DNA from: Candidatus Symbiopectobacterium endolongispinus
Lineage (GTDB): Bacteria > Pseudomonadota > Gammaproteobacteria > Enterobacterales > Enterobacteriaceae
Assembly (NCBI RefSeq): GCF_018777385.1
Contig: NZ_JAFJYB010000001.1
Coordinates: forward strand, 186,001-250,000
Direction of reading: 5' to 3'
Length of the DNA stretch: 64,000 bases
The position numbers and the translations under genes were made by a program. This document shows positions 1-8,920 of the stretch, piece by piece (the first letter of the stretch is position 1; each line of letters opens with the position of its first letter). Under the pieces are notes generated by a model that saw only the letters and a program-made list of their open reading frames with translations, was not told where the DNA came from and made no database searches.

Positions 1-1404
1 CAGTTTGCCGTGCTTCAGGATGCCTATTTGCGTGAACGCGCTGGGGATTTCCGCGCGTTTGGTCAGCGTCTATTGTTCCACCTTGACGACAGTGTGACGA
101 GTAGCGATCGCTGGCCGCCACATTTTATTCTAGTGGCCGATGAGTTGACGGCAACGCTTCTGGCGGATGTGCCGCAAGCCCGACTGGCCGGTGTGGTCGT
201 GCACGATGGGGCCGCCAACTCTCATGCTGCAATTATGGTGCGGGCGATGGGGATCCCCACCCTGATGGGTGCGGATATTCAGCCGGAGTTATTGCACCAG
301 CGTACCCTGATACTCGATGGCTATCGGGGCGAACTGCTGGTGGATCCCGAACCGATGCTGTTACAAGAATATCAGCGCCTGTTGAGTGAAGATAATGCGC
401 TGACGCGTCTGGCCGAAGACGATATGCAGCGGCCTTCGGTGCTGAAAAGTGGTGAGCGCATGCAGGTGATGCTCAACGCCGGGCTCAGTGCTGAACATGA
501 GCAGCGTTTTATCAATCTGGTTGACGGCGTCGGGCTGTACCGCACCGAAGTGCCTTTTATGCTACAGAACGGCTTTCCGTCTGAAGATGAACAGATGGCG
601 CAGTACCAGGGCATGTTGCAGCTTTACCCCTCACGCCCGGTGGTGTTGCGCACGTTGGATATCGGTGCAGACAAACAGCTTCCCTATTTGCCGATCAGTG
701 AAGAGAACCCCTGTTTGGGGTGGCGTGGTATTCGCGTCACACTCGATCAACCGGAGATCTTCTTGATCCAGGTGCGGGCGATGTTGCGCGCCAATGCTGA
801 AACCGGCAACCTGCGCATTTTATTGCCAATGATCAGCAGCTTGGACGAGGTGGACGAAGCGTGCCGGCTTATCGCACAGGCTGCCGCTGAGGTACGGGAA
901 CTGGTGGGGCATGCTTTGCCGGAACCGCGTATCGGCGTGATGATCGAAGTCCCATCTATGCTGTTTTTGCTGCCGCACCTGGCCTCTCGTATCGATTTTG
1001 TTTCGGTAGGCACTAACGATCTGACCCAATATTTGCTGGCCGTAGATCGCAATAACCCGCATGTGGCATCACTCTATGACAGCCTGCATCCGTCCATGTT
1101 GCAGGCGCTGGCAGGTATCGCTCGCGAATGCCAAGGTCTTGATCTTGAAGTCTCTGTCTGTGGCGAAATGGCCGGTGAGGCCATGGGATCGCTGGTATTG
1201 ACCGGGTTGGGCTATCGCACATTCAGTATGAACGGTCGTAGCGTCGCGCGGGTAAAATACCTACTGCGTCAATTGGTGATGACTGAGGTGCAAGCGCTGA
1301 CCCAACGTCTTTTGGCGGCGCGTAGCGCCAGCGAAGTGCGCCAATGGATTGCACTTTTCCTCGAAGAACGCGGTTTGGGGGCGCTAGCCCGCGGTGGGCG
1401 CTGA
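1..1404 (+). CDS. ptsP: PEP-protein phosphotransferase of the nitrogen PTS, enzyme I-Ntr (3' part only)
   Basis: Takes phosphate from phosphoenolpyruvate and passes it to NPr (PtsO), the first step of the regulatory nitrogen PTS in the cytoplasm. The open frame enters from the left edge, so the N-terminal GAF sensor domain and start codon lie outside; about 467 C-terminal residues remain of a protein that is 748 aa in E. coli. The phosphohistidine motif GAANSHAAIMVRA is present, with the active His about 75 residues into the fragment, followed by the PEP-binding TIM barrel with GLYRTE, TLDIGADKQLPY, SVGTNDLTQY and the CGEMAG loop. The reading frame is intact to its TGA. ptsP followed by lgt and thyA is the usual enterobacterial order. 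Confidence 0.97.
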   Translation, partial: QFAVLQDAYLRERAGDFRAFGQRLLFHLDDSVTSSDRWPPHFILVADELTATLLADVPQARLAGVVVHDGAANSHAAIMVRAMGIPTLMGADIQPELLHQRTLILDGYRGELLVDPEPMLLQEYQRLLSEDNALTRLAEDDMQRPSVLKSGERMQVMLNAGLSAEHEQRFINLVDGVGLYRTEVPFMLQNGFPSEDEQMAQYQGMLQLYPSRPVVLRTLDIGADKQLPYLPISEENPCLGWRGIRVTLDQPEIFLIQVRAMLRANAETGNLRILLPMISSLDEVDEACRLIAQAAAEVRELVGHALPEPRIGVMIEVPSMLFLLPHLASRIDFVSVGTNDLTQYLLAVDRNNPHVASLYDSLHPSMLQALAGIARECQGLDLEVSVCGEMAGEAMGSLVLTGLGYRTFSMNGRSVARVKYLLRQLVMTEVQALTQRLLAARSASEVRQWIALFLEERGLGALARGGR

Positions 1405-1621
1405 CAAAGTGTGTCAATGGTAACACATCCTGTTTACATAACTTTTCCTGAGCTTGCACGCTGCGTAGCGGCTGCTCTGTGCTATCATGCGCAACCGACG
1501 CCAGTGCGCTAAGGCGTTAATGCTGAGAGGGCGCTGGCAAACAAGGTTTCCCCTTTTACGACTTCCCGTACCGTGGGATAAACAACGTCGTGAGATAAAA
1601 CAAACAAGCATGTGGTGATCG

Positions 1622-2479
1622 ATGACAACGAGTTACTTGGCGTTTCCTCAATTTGATCCGGTGATTTTCTCCCTTGGACCAGTTTCGCTCTATTGGTATG
1701 GGCTGATGTACCTGGTGGGCTTTGTGTTTACCATGTGGCTGGCTGTGCGCCTGGCGAATAAACCGGGCAGCGGCTGGACGAAAGAAGAAGTGGAAAACCT
1801 GCTCTACCTCGGGTTCATCGGGGTGTTCGTGGGCGGTCGTCTGGGGTATGTCCTGTTCTATGCTTTCCCCTCGTTCATCAGTAACCCGCTTTACCTGTTC
1901 AAAGTGTGGGATGGCGGTATGTCGTTCCACGGTGGTCTAGTTGGTGTGATTTGCGTCATGCTGTGGTTTGCCCGTCGTACCAAGCGCCACTTCTTTCAGG
2001 TTGCCGATTTTATCGCTCCGCTGATTCCTTTCGGGCTGGGTGCTGGGCGCTTGGGTAACTTTATCAACGGCGAACTATGGGGCCGCGTCACTACCGATAC
2101 GCCGTGGGCGATGCTGTTCCCCGGAGCGCGCAGCGAAGATTTTATGCTGGCGGTAACCAATCCGCAATGGCAGGCGATTTTCAATCAATACGGCATGTTG
2201 CCGCGCCATCCCTCCCAGCTTTATCAGATGGCGCTGGAAGGTATTGCGCTGTTTATTCTGTTAAATCTGTTTATTCGTAAACCGCGCCCAATGGGCAGCG
2301 TTTCCGGCTTGTTTTTGATTGGCTACGGTGTGTTCCGCATTGTCACTGAATTTTTCCGTCAGCCGGACGCTCAGCTTGGACTGTTCGGTAATTTCATCAG
2401 CATGGGGCAGATTCTGTCGCTGCAGATGGTGTTTGCCGGTATCCTGATGATGGTCTGGGCCTATCGTCGTAAGGCGTAA
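1622..2479 (+). CDS. lgt: Prolipoprotein diacylglyceryl transferase
   Basis: Transfers diacylglycerol from phosphatidylglycerol to the lipobox cysteine of prolipoproteins, the first step of lipoprotein maturation in the inner membrane. The 285-aa product is close to the 291-aa E. coli protein and aligns from its first residues (start [13 protein letters not shown]). The Lgt signature [10 protein letters not shown] is present around residue 141, together with the [10 protein letters not shown] segment and several hydrophobic transmembrane helices. It lies 217 bp after ptsP and about 90 bp before thyA. In E. coli lgt and thyA are co-transcribed, and the spacing here fits that. No damage is visible. 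Confidence 0.98.
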   Translation: MTTSYLAFPQFDPVIFSLGPVSLYWYGLMYLVGFVFTMWLAVRLANKPGSGWTKEEVENLLYLGFIGVFVGGRLGYVLFYAFPSFISNPLYLFKVWDGGMSFHGGLVGVICVMLWFARRTKRHFFQVADFIAPLIPFGLGAGRLGNFINGELWGRVTTDTPWAMLFPGARSEDFMLAVTNPQWQAIFNQYGMLPRHPSQLYQMALEGIALFILLNLFIRKPRPMGSVSGLFLIGYGVFRIVTEFFRQPDAQLGLFGNFISMGQILSLQMVFAGILMMVWAYRRKA

Positions 2480-2568
2480 AAACAGCAATAACTTGCCGTG
2501 AGCGGCGTCCTTGCTGACATCAGCGGGAGGCTGCACGGTGAATTTTTTAATCGCGTAGTGAGGGTGAA

Positions 2569-3489
2569 ATGAAACAGTATCTGGAATTGATGCAGAAAGT
2601 GCTTGATGAGGGAACGCCGAAGGGAGACAGAACCGGCACCGGAACCTTATCGATTTTCGGCCACCAGATGCGTTTCAATCTGCAAGACGGTTTTCCGCTG
2701 GTGACCACCAAGCGCTGCCATCTGCGCTCAATCATTCACGAGCTGTTGTGGTTCCTCAACGGTGACACCAACATTGGCTATCTGCACGACAATAAAGTTA
2801 GCATTTGGGATGAATGGGCCGATGATAATGGCGATCTTGGGCCGGTATACGGTAAGCAGTGGCGCGCATGGGGCGCGGCGGATGGTCGCCAGATTGACCA
2901 ACTGCAAACCGTGCTGCAGCAGTTGCAGTTAAAGCAGGATCCAAATTCACGCCGTATCATTGTTTCTGCCTGGAACGTGGGTGAGTTAGATCAAATGGCG
3001 TTGGCGCCGTGCCATGAGTTTTTCCAGTTCTACGTGGCGGATGGCAAACTTTCCTGCCAGCTTTACCAGCGCTCGTGTGATGTGTTCCTCGGTCTGCCGT
3101 TCAATATTGCCAGTTATGCACTGCTGGTGCATATGATGGCGCAGCAGTGCGACCTTGAAGTCGGCGACTTTGTCTGGACCGGTGGTGACACCCATCTGTA
3201 CAACAACCATATGGAGCAGACGCATTTGCAACTGAGCCGTGAGCCAAAAGCGCTGCCGAAATTGATCATTAAACGCCGTCCTGCCTCGCTGTTTGACTAT
3301 CAGTTCGACGATTTCGAAATAGAAGGCTACGATCCGCATCCTGCTATCAAGGCTGCTTCGGCGGCCTTTTTTACAGGTTGTTTTCTCCTATCTTTCTTCA
3401 ACCCGCATTGTATCTGCGTTGTAACGCCACGCTGCCAGGTCCGTTTTGTTGCGAGCAAGCAGGCATTCCCACTTTTTTTTGCCAGGTAA
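2569..3489 (+). CDS. thyA: Thymidylate synthase with lost native C-terminus and 3' read-through extension
   Basis: Makes dTMP from dUMP using methylenetetrahydrofolate. Residues 1-262 match E. coli ThyA, including the catalytic cysteine in [12 protein letters not shown] and the dUMP-binding [17 protein letters not shown] segment. The conserved end, which reads KAPVAI and then stop in E. coli, is missing: after PHPAIKA the frame runs into a hairpin and T-tract that look like the gene's own terminator, adding about 44 unrelated residues (306 aa against 264). The C-terminal residue closes the active site in known thymidylate synthases, so activity is doubtful. The simplest explanation is a short deletion that removed the last codons, the stop and the start of the 3' UTR. 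It could still be partly functional. Confidence 0.9.
   Translation: MKQYLELMQKVLDEGTPKGDRTGTGTLSIFGHQMRFNLQDGFPLVTTKRCHLRSIIHELLWFLNGDTNIGYLHDNKVSIWDEWADDNGDLGPVYGKQWRAWGAADGRQIDQLQTVLQQLQLKQDPNSRRIIVSAWNVGELDQMALAPCHEFFQFYVADGKLSCQLYQRSCDVFLGLPFNIASYALLVHMMAQQCDLEVGDFVWTGGDTHLYNNHMEQTHLQLSREPKALPKLIIKRRPASLFDYQFDDFEIEGYDPHPAIKAASAAFFTGCFLLSFFNPHCICVVTPRCQVRFVASKQAFPLFFAR
3351..3372 (+). terminator. Putative thyA intrinsic terminator, now inside the extended frame
   Basis: A six-pair stem GGCTGC/GCGGCC (one G-T pair) closed by a stable TTCG tetraloop is followed directly by six T residues, a textbook intrinsic terminator. It overlaps codons 262-268 of the extended thyA frame. That placement is abnormal and supports a deletion of the native stop region. 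Confidence 0.75.
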
Positions 3490-3516
3490 CTGCCCGATTC
3501 TGGCTACACTGCCGTC

Positions 3517-4011
3517 ATGGATAAAAGCACCTTTGTTGATGCGGGTTTTAGCCTGCCGGAATTACTGATTGCACTGACGCTTATCGCTTTGTTATCCGCA
3601 GGAGGAATACAGGGCTGGACCACCTATCAGCAGGCTGTGCGCCTCGAGCATAAAACGCAGTTGGTGATGTTATTTCTGCAACGCGTGCAGGCCAATGCCT
3701 ATTGGTATAACGACACGCGCACCGTGAGTGTAATACATGCCGGTGAGGTGTGGTGTTTACGAGAAGGAACAGGGGCGTCGTTGAGCTGTTATGGGGGCAT
3801 CGGCAGGCGTTTATTGCCCTCTGCACGCGATGTACGCATTGCCGCAATGGCACGTCCGACGGTTACCTTTTGTGGTCTGCGCAATACGGTGCAGGCAGGA
3901 CACCTGGTGTTAGAGAATGGTGCCGGTCGTCTACGTATCGTGATATCGATCTGGGGGAGGATACGGTTATGCAGCGATACACAGCCAGTATTGGGCATTC
4001 CGTGTTGCTAA
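3517..4011 (+). CDS. ppdA: Type II pseudopilin-like protein PpdA
   Basis: Prepilin-peptidase-dependent minor pilin-like protein. The N-terminus has a short leader and the type IV prepilin signature G|FSLPELL, with the conserved glutamate at +5, followed by a hydrophobic helix (about residues 12-32). Scattered residues match E. coli PpdA, such as SVI..G.VWCL, FGLRNT-like CGLRNT and IWGRIRLC near the end. It is 164 aa against 156 in E. coli. It is the first of four adjacent genes (ppdA, ppdB, ygdB, ppdC) between thyA and recC, the standard enterobacterial place. The role in E. coli is unclear; they are probably minor pseudopilins that prime a fibre. The 3' end overlaps ppdB. Confidence 0.88.
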   Translation: MDKSTFVDAGFSLPELLIALTLIALLSAGGIQGWTTYQQAVRLEHKTQLVMLFLQRVQANAYWYNDTRTVSVIHAGEVWCLREGTGASLSCYGGIGRRLLPSARDVRIAAMARPTVTFCGLRNTVQAGHLVLENGAGRLRIVISIWGRIRLCSDTQPVLGIPCC

Positions 4012-4514
4012 GCCGCAGAATCGGTGGGTTTAGCCTGATGAAGGTGCTGCTGGCAATGTTGGTTGGCAGTGTGATGGTTATCGTCTCCATGAAGATTTAC
4101 CCTACGCTGCGTAGGCATAGTCAGAATACGCTACGCCATTTCTGGTTAGAGCAGCGTATTCATCAGGCACTGTTTGCTTTGGAAAAAGATCTGCGCCGCG
4201 CGGGTTTTGGCGCCAGTCGCTGTCACGGCAATGTTGTAACCTTGGGGCAATTCCCCGGTGAAGCGGCGAACAGTTGCGCTATCGTCGCCTATGATTTTAA
4301 CCGACGCGGCGGTGCGCCGCAGAACCGGGAAACGTTTGGATACCGGTTGCGCGCGGGGGCGTGGGAAACGCAAGTCGGCATCGCTGATTGTAGGGGCAGT
4401 GGATGGGAGCGGCGGCTTGATCCGCAGGAAGTGACGGTAACGCGATTTGAAGTGATCGTATGGCGTAATGTGACCGGACTGACGCTCTATGAAGTACACC
4501 TGGCGGGACACTAG
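3969..4514 (+). CDS. ppdB: Type II pseudopilin-like protein PpdB, with Lys at the conserved Glu5 position
   Basis: Second minor-pseudopilin-like protein of the cluster, 181 aa (187 in E. coli). The ATG at 3969, inside the end of ppdA, is chosen because it gives a normal leader before the processing site GGFSLMKVLLAML; the open frame extends further upstream only as overlap with ppdA. The +5 residue after the cleavage glycine is Lys (codon AAG), whereas almost all type IV pilins and pseudopilins have Glu there. One G-to-A change from GAG would produce this. The rest is recognisable (LRRAGF, FGYRLR, DCRGSGWERR), with several cysteines. Processing should still be possible, but assembly may be impaired. 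Confidence 0.85.
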   Translation: MQRYTASIGHSVLLSRRIGGFSLMKVLLAMLVGSVMVIVSMKIYPTLRRHSQNTLRHFWLEQRIHQALFALEKDLRRAGFGASRCHGNVVTLGQFPGEAANSCAIVAYDFNRRGGAPQNRETFGYRLRAGAWETQVGIADCRGSGWERRLDPQEVTVTRFEVIVWRNVTGLTLYEVHLAGH

Positions 4515-4570
4515 TTTCGTCGCCCTGATATTGCACGTCATACGGTGCTCTGGATTGCAGGGCGTAATGC

Positions 4571-5023
4571 ATGAAACGTTGTTGCCAGCAGGGCAACAGT
4601 GCACTCTTGATGGTGATGTTGCTGTCAGCCGTGGGGCTGCTGTTAATGACGGTGATGCAACGGCAGTTGGACAGCGCTCTCTATGTTACCCATGATGAGC
4701 GCCGCTATTGGCAAACGTTGGTGTTGGCCGAATCATCGCTACAATGGGGCATTGGGCAGGTATGGCTTATGGGCAGTCGTAGCGGTGAACAATGCCTCAA
4801 CTCTGTAACAGAAGGGCTGCGAGTCTGTTTACGACAGGTTCCTGGTGAATACTATATGTTGCTGCGCGGTGAGGGGCATCTTTCCCGCTCTTCATCGGTG
4901 ATGGTGCTCTATCAGCGCGTGGTACCCATTGAGCCTGATGGTGATACCAGCCCGTTGAAGCCCATCGCGGGGGGCTGGTTGGATTTTTGCCCCGAAAGGC
5001 AGGAGGCCATTTGTGGCGGATAG
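4571..5023 (+). CDS. ygdB: YgdB-like protein (DUF2509) of the pseudopilin cluster
   Basis: Matches E. coli YgdB, a small protein encoded among the ppd pseudopilins. It has a hydrophobic helix near residues 10-27 (ALLMVMLLSAVGLLL), the ESSLQWG segment, a VCLR motif and a C-terminal GGWLDFCPERQEAIC region, which corresponds to RGWSDFCPLKERALC in E. coli. The length is 150 aa against 135. It may be a PulK/GspK-like tip component, judging from position and size class, but that is inference. The last 11 bp overlap the GTG start of ppdC, so translation is probably coupled. No experimental role is known to me. Confidence 0.8.
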   Translation: MKRCCQQGNSALLMVMLLSAVGLLLMTVMQRQLDSALYVTHDERRYWQTLVLAESSLQWGIGQVWLMGSRSGEQCLNSVTEGLRVCLRQVPGEYYMLLRGEGHLSRSSSVMVLYQRVVPIEPDGDTSPLKPIAGGWLDFCPERQEAICGG

Positions 5024-5432
5024 TCTGAGAATCCATTCTGGAGGATGTCGACAACGACAACGTCAACAAGGAGGTGGGTTGGCGGAAACCGCCATCGCCG
5101 CGCTGTTTTTTGCCATATCGGTGTTAGGATTACTGCAATATCATCAGCGGTTGCAGCAAGCCTTTGTACATCAATGGCAGCAACGGCAAGCATGGCATCT
5201 GGCATATCAGCAGCTTGCCATTTATGCTGCCGGTCGGGGAGGGGAGGCATCGGCGTTGCTTGAACACAACCTTCCTCCAGGATGGCAGTTACATTTGACG
5301 GAGCAGTTCCAGACGGCAGCGTGTTTGTGCGTCTCCTCGACGGTGGCAACGCCACAGCATTATCAGGCATGCTTGTACCGTTGGTTTTGTTTTACTGATA
5401 CGAATCGGCGAACCGTGCCTGAGGGCAATTGA
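5013..5432 (+). CDS. ppdC: Type II pseudopilin-like protein PpdC
   Basis: Fourth gene of the cluster. It starts at a GTG overlapping ygdB by 11 bp and ends 39 bp before recC. The prepilin-like segment QGGGLAETAIAALFF has a Glu followed by a hydrophobic helix, but glycine replaces the usual Phe at +1, so the cleavage point is uncertain. The 139-aa protein has a leader of about 19 residues and a region CLCVSSTVATPQHYQACLYRW comparable to the end of E. coli PpdC (107 aa). Sequence similarity is weak; the assignment rests mainly on position, size and the N-terminal layout. Confidence 0.75.
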   Translation: MADSLRIHSGGCRQRQRQQGGGLAETAIAALFFAISVLGLLQYHQRLQQAFVHQWQQRQAWHLAYQQLAIYAAGRGGEASALLEHNLPPGWQLHLTEQFQTAACLCVSSTVATPQHYQACLYRWFCFTDTNRRTVPEGN

Positions 5433-5471
5433 CGGTAAGCGGGATTTGCGGGCACCGAAACGGGAATCATC

Positions 5472-8400
5472 ATGTTCAGGGTTTATCACTCAAATCAGTT
5501 AGATATTTTGAAAACGCTGATGGTGACGCTGATAGCGCGCCAACCGTTACAGGACCCTTTTCAGCCTGAAACGATCCTGGTTCAAAGCCCTGGTATGGCG
5601 CAATGGTTACAGATTGAACTTGCTACTCACTTTGGTATTGCTGCCAATCTGCATTTTCCTTTGCCCGGCGTTTTTCTGTGGGACATGTGTCGGCGCGTGT
5701 TGCCGGATATCCCGGCGGAAAACACCTTCAGCAAGGAAGCGATGACCTGGAAGTTAATGCATATTCTGCCTCAGCAGCAGGATAACCCATCATTCTTGCC
5801 GTTGAGTCACTACTTGCAAGACGACGCCGATAAACGCAAGCGGCATCAACTGGCAGGGCGGGTTGCGGATCTGTTCGATCAATACCTGATTTATCGGCCT
5901 GAGTGGATCAAACAGTGGCAAGCCGGTGCGCTGGTGGACGGATTGGGGGATGCGCAGGTGTGGCAAGCCGAACTGTGGCGTGCGCTTTTGCAATACAGCG
6001 CGCAACTTGAACAGAAAGAGTGGCACCACGCTCGTCTTTATCAGAGCTTTATCGAGACGTTGGAGCAGGCCACTAATTGTCCACAAGGGTTACCGCCGCG
6101 CGTTTTTATCTGCGGTATTTCAGCGCTACCGCCGGTATATTTGCACGCGCTGCGTGCATTGGCAAAGCATATTGATGTGCATCTGCTGTTTACTAACCCA
6201 TGCCGGGATTACTGGAGTGATATTCAGGATCGCCATTTCTTGGCGAAGCTGAAAAGTCGTCAGCGTCGCTTGCACAGCAACAGCGCGGAGGAGCAATACC
6301 GTCCGCTGTTTCGCGATCCCGCCAATATCGATGGGTTATTCAACGATGAGGGGGAACAGCGCATTGTCAATCCGCTGCTGGCAAGCTGGGGAAAACTGGG
6401 GCGTGACCATCTCTATCAGTTGGCGCAGATCGAAGAGGTCGATGATACTGAAGCCTTTGTCGAACTTGATGGTACAACGCTATTGCAACAAGTGCAGCGC
6501 GATATTCTGGAGCTTGAAGACGGCAGAGTGACTGCCGATAGCGCACAAGCGCAGGCCAGCAGTGAGCGCAAGCGCCTGCTTACGCCGCAGGATGCTTCTC
6601 TCACCTTTCACGCCTGCCACAGTCCGCAGCGTGAGGTTGAAGTATTGCACGACCAACTGCTGGCGATGATGGCGGAGGATGAAACACTCACGCCGCATGA
6701 TGTTATTGTTATGATGGCGGACATTGATAGTTATACGCCTTTCATTCAGGCGGTGTTTGGTAATGCGCCGACAGCGCGCTATTTGCCTTTTGCTATCTCT
6801 GACCAGCGAGCCCGCCACGCTCATTCGGTTCTGCCGGTGTTTCTCAGCCTGCTGGAATTGCCACACAGTCGTTTTACCGCCGAGCAGGTGCTTTCACTGC
6901 TTGAAGTCCCGGCGCTTTCTGCCCGTTTTGGTATCGATGAAGAAGGGCTTCGCCGTTTGCGGCTGTGGGTGATGGAATCTGGCGTGCGCTGGGGGCTTGA
7001 TGATGACAACGTGCGCGATCTTTATTTGCCGGTTACCGGCCAGCACACCTGGCGCTTTGGCCTGACACGCATGCTGTTGGGCTATGCGATGAACAGCTGC
7101 GCGGGGGCCTGGCAGGGCGTGTTACCCTACGATGAATCGAGTGGGTTGATTGCCCAACTGGTGGGGCAACTGGCGGAGTTGTTGGCGCAACTCACTCAAT
7201 GGCGTCAGCGTTTACGGGTAGCGTGCACGCCAGCAGAATGGTTACCGTTATGTCGGCAATTGTTGGATGATCTCTTTATTGCGGATAGCGACAGCGATGC
7301 TGCGCTGTCTCTGATTGAGCAGCAGTGGCAGGCGATGCTGGGAGCGGCAGTCGCCAATGCGTTTGAGGAAACGATCCAGGTGGCGCTGCTGCATGACGAC
7401 TTGGCCCAGCGTCTGGATCGGGAAAAACTGAGCCAGCGCTTTCTCGCCGGTGCCATTAACTTCTGTACGCTGATGCCCATGCGTTCGATTCCCTTCAAAG
7501 TGGTCTGCCTGCTGGGGATGAACGACGGTGTTTATCCGCGCACGCTGCCTCGGTTGGGGTTTGACCTGATGGCGCAGAAGGGACAGCGCGGTGACCGCAA
7601 CCGTCGTGATGATGACCGCTATTTGTTTCTGGAAGCGCTGATCTCGGCGCAACAGCGGCTCTATATCAGTTACGTCGGTCGTGCCATTCAGGACAATACG
7701 CAGCGTTATCCCTCTGTGCTGGTGAGCGAACTGATGGAGTATTTGGCGCAAAGCTACCATTTGCCCGGGGATGACGCGCAGGATCTGGATACCAGCGCGG
7801 CACGCGTTTGTGCGCATCTGTGTCGCGAACATACCCGTATGCCGTTTGACAAGGATAACTTCCTTGAACACGCTCAGCCGTGCAGCTTCGCCAGCGAATG
7901 GCTGGCTGCCGCCGGGCGCACCGGATTGCCGCAGCCGCTGTTTGATACGCCACTGGAGCCTGTCATTTATCCCGAGATTACGCTGGATGCGTTGAAACGT
8001 TTTTATCGTCATCCTGTCAAAACCTTTTTCCAGGCGCGTTTGGGCGTGAACTTTGTCGTGCAGAACGATGAACTGCTTGATGAGGAGCCGTTCGCTTTAG
8101 ATAACCTCAGTCGCTATCAGTTGAATGCGCAATTACTGAATACTCTGATTACGCAGGGGGATGCCGATGAACTGCTTCAGCGCGCCCGCGCGGCGGGCGA
8201 GCTTCCCTATGGTGCTTTCGGTGAGTTGTATTGGCAAAAACAGCGCCAGGAGATGCAAGCGCTGGCTGACAGCGTCAGCGCGGAGCGTGATGCGGCGGGA
8301 ATGACCAGCCTGGAATTGGACATGACCCTAGACGGTGTGCGCCTTAGTGGCTGGGTGATGCAGGTACAGCGCGATGGGCTGTTGCGCTGGCGACCGGCGC

Positions 8401-8858
8401 GATTAGGGATGAAAGATGGCGTGGCCCTGTGGTTGGATCATCTGGCGTACTGCCTGGCAGGCGGTACGGGAGAGAGCCGCATGTATGGCCGTGAAGAGAC
8501 GGTCTGGCGCTTTGCGGCGGTTTCTGTGGAGGAGGCACAACGCCAGATGGCGCATATGATTGAAGGATATCAACAAGGCATGAACGCTCCACTATTATTA
8601 CTGCATCAGAGCGGCGAGGCCTGGCTACAAGCGTGCTACGATGCATCAAGCGGCACGCTGAACGATGCACCTGATGTGGTTCAGAAGGCGTTGAACAAGC
8701 TACAACAAAGCTGGGCTGGCAACATGATGTCGCCCGGTGAAGGCGATGATTTCTATTTGCAGCGTATCGTGCCAGAACTGGATGAAGCCCGCATTGAGGC
8801 GATTGTTACAGCGGCAAAAACCTGGCTGTTGCCGATCCTGCGCGCCAATCAGGCATAA
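5472..8858 (+). CDS. recC: Exodeoxyribonuclease V gamma subunit RecC
   Basis: Part of the RecBCD helicase-nuclease that resects double-strand DNA ends and recognises Chi; RecC holds the complex together, splits the strands and scans for Chi. The product is 1128 aa against 1122 in E. coli and aligns along its whole length, for example MFRVYHSNQLDILKTLM at the start, RVFICGISALPPVYL, CHSPQREVEVLHD, MPMRSIPFKVVCLLGMNDG and the end RANQA. The frame is intact. recC, ptrA, recB and recD run in the same direction with short gaps or overlaps, as in E. coli. RecC is retained although the adjacent ptrA is broken. Confidence 0.98.
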   Translation: MFRVYHSNQLDILKTLMVTLIARQPLQDPFQPETILVQSPGMAQWLQIELATHFGIAANLHFPLPGVFLWDMCRRVLPDIPAENTFSKEAMTWKLMHILPQQQDNPSFLPLSHYLQDDADKRKRHQLAGRVADLFDQYLIYRPEWIKQWQAGALVDGLGDAQVWQAELWRALLQYSAQLEQKEWHHARLYQSFIETLEQATNCPQGLPPRVFICGISALPPVYLHALRALAKHIDVHLLFTNPCRDYWSDIQDRHFLAKLKSRQRRLHSNSAEEQYRPLFRDPANIDGLFNDEGEQRIVNPLLASWGKLGRDHLYQLAQIEEVDDTEAFVELDGTTLLQQVQRDILELEDGRVTADSAQAQASSERKRLLTPQDASLTFHACHSPQREVEVLHDQLLAMMAEDETLTPHDVIVMMADIDSYTPFIQAVFGNAPTARYLPFAISDQRARHAHSVLPVFLSLLELPHSRFTAEQVLSLLEVPALSARFGIDEEGLRRLRLWVMESGVRWGLDDDNVRDLYLPVTGQHTWRFGLTRMLLGYAMNSCAGAWQGVLPYDESSGLIAQLVGQLAELLAQLTQWRQRLRVACTPAEWLPLCRQLLDDLFIADSDSDAALSLIEQQWQAMLGAAVANAFEETIQVALLHDDLAQRLDREKLSQRFLAGAINFCTLMPMRSIPFKVVCLLGMNDGVYPRTLPRLGFDLMAQKGQRGDRNRRDDDRYLFLEALISAQQRLYISYVGRAIQDNTQRYPSVLVSELMEYLAQSYHLPGDDAQDLDTSAARVCAHLCREHTRMPFDKDNFLEHAQPCSFASEWLAAAGRTGLPQPLFDTPLEPVIYPEITLDALKRFYRHPVKTFFQARLGVNFVVQNDELLDEEPFALDNLSRYQLNAQLLNTLITQGDADELLQRARAAGELPYGAFGELYWQKQRQEMQALADSVSAERDAAGMTSLELDMTLDGVRLSGWVMQVQRDGLLRWRPARLGMKDGVALWLDHLAYCLAGGTGESRMYGREETVWRFAAVSVEEAQRQMAHMIEGYQQGMNAPLLLLHQSGEAWLQACYDASSGTLNDAPDVVQKALNKLQQSWAGNMMSPGEGDDFYLQRIVPELDEARIEAIVTAAKTWLLPILRANQA

Positions 8859-8920
8859 GCGAACGGATGTAATGGCAGTGAATCAAGAACGACGAGATTG
8901 ACGTGAGAGAAAGGACGGTA

